From assembly GCA_964431735.1 (NCBI GenBank), contig CAYSLJ010000267.1, positions 1-5,835 of the forward strand: DNA of 5,835 nucleotides, in the 5' to 3' direction. Below the pieces are notes generated by a model. The model was not told the origin of the DNA. It made no database searches and worked only from the letters and a program-made list of their open reading frames with translations. Below are positions 5,715-5,835 of this stretch, piece after piece; within the stretch, counting starts at the first letter, position 1, and the number at the start of each line of letters is the position of its first letter. Made by a program: the position numbers and the translations under genes. The stretch comes from CALARM01 sp964431735. GTDB lineage: Bacteria; Vulcanimicrobiota; SpSt-956; JAKJGF01.

Positions 5715-5835
5715 GACTCTTCCGGAAAAGATATGATCCTATTGCGTGGCAAACCGGTTTTACAGACTGTTAATATTTTTCGTCTATATAATTTACACCT
5801 CTCTTTTAATACGGCATATCTTTTCCTCCAGAGCC
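5714..5835 (-). repeat. Stem-loop of the structured repeat (copy B), cut by the window end
   Basis: On the minus strand GGCTCT (5835-5830) pairs with AGAG-T-CC (5720-5714, one bulged T). The GGA/GGA internal loop follows (5829-5827 opposite 5723-5721). Then GGAAAAGATATG (5826-5815) pairs perfectly with CATATCTTTTCC (5735-5724) over 12 bp, around a 79-base loop. Compared with copy A, three inner pairs changed on both sides (A-T to G-C, T-A to G-C, A-T to G-C) and one mismatch became a pair. CCGTATTAA, TGTAAATTA and CAGTCTGTAA recur in the same order in the loop. The outer 5' arm lies beyond the window. The fold also sits downstream of the last + strand gene, where it could shape the 3' end of that transcript. 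Confidence 0.85.

Noticed and set aside
5492..5752. 86-codon minus-strand frame across repeat B and the last gene
   Set aside because: Most of it is antisense to the phosphotransferase-like gene. The part shared with the tail at 1-53 falls out of frame because of the one-base length difference before the ATG.

Overview
The window is a low-GC (about one third G+C by eye) bacterial segment of 5.8 kb. Five convincing genes all lie on the + strand, and non-coding repeat sequence sits at both ends. The organism cannot be named from this sequence. A Hanks-type kinase carrying what look like SPOR folds outside the membrane, and a modular phosphorelay, would suit an uncultivated, probably diderm, lineage; this is inference only.

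Left edge (1-329): the tail of one copy of a dispersed repeat (1-53) is followed by a complete long stem-loop copy (98-246) and a possible 26-codon hydrophobic micro-ORF (253-333). Genes 330-3684 form a tight, overlapping operon. It encodes a membrane Ser/Thr protein kinase with two SPOR-like repeats at its C-terminus, the tRNA pseudouridine-55 synthase TruB, and the bifunctional riboflavin kinase/FAD synthetase RibF. Each stop codon overlaps the next start (TAATG, ATGA), which suggests translational coupling.

The spacer 3685-3835 has a good sigma70-like promoter, a small hairpin, three tandem copies of a 7-bp unit inside a 9-bp direct repeat, and a strong Shine-Dalgarno. A two-gene signalling unit follows. 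The first gene encodes a soluble receiver-histidine kinase with all catalytic boxes intact. The second encodes a 204-residue protein with a clear HDLNN phosphoacceptor helix but a degenerate ATP-binding half, resembling a ChpT/Spo0B-type phosphotransferase or an inactive kinase.

Right edge (5631-5835): a second copy of the stem-loop and its tail, in the opposite orientation and cut by the window end. The most unusual item is this repeat family. The two stem-loops share a 12-bp helix with two-sided compensatory changes, an unpaired GGA/GGA internal loop conserved in both, conserved loop blocks and a conserved tail. That pattern suggests selection on a folded nucleic acid, probably RNA. The first tail at position 1 implies a third copy just left of the window.
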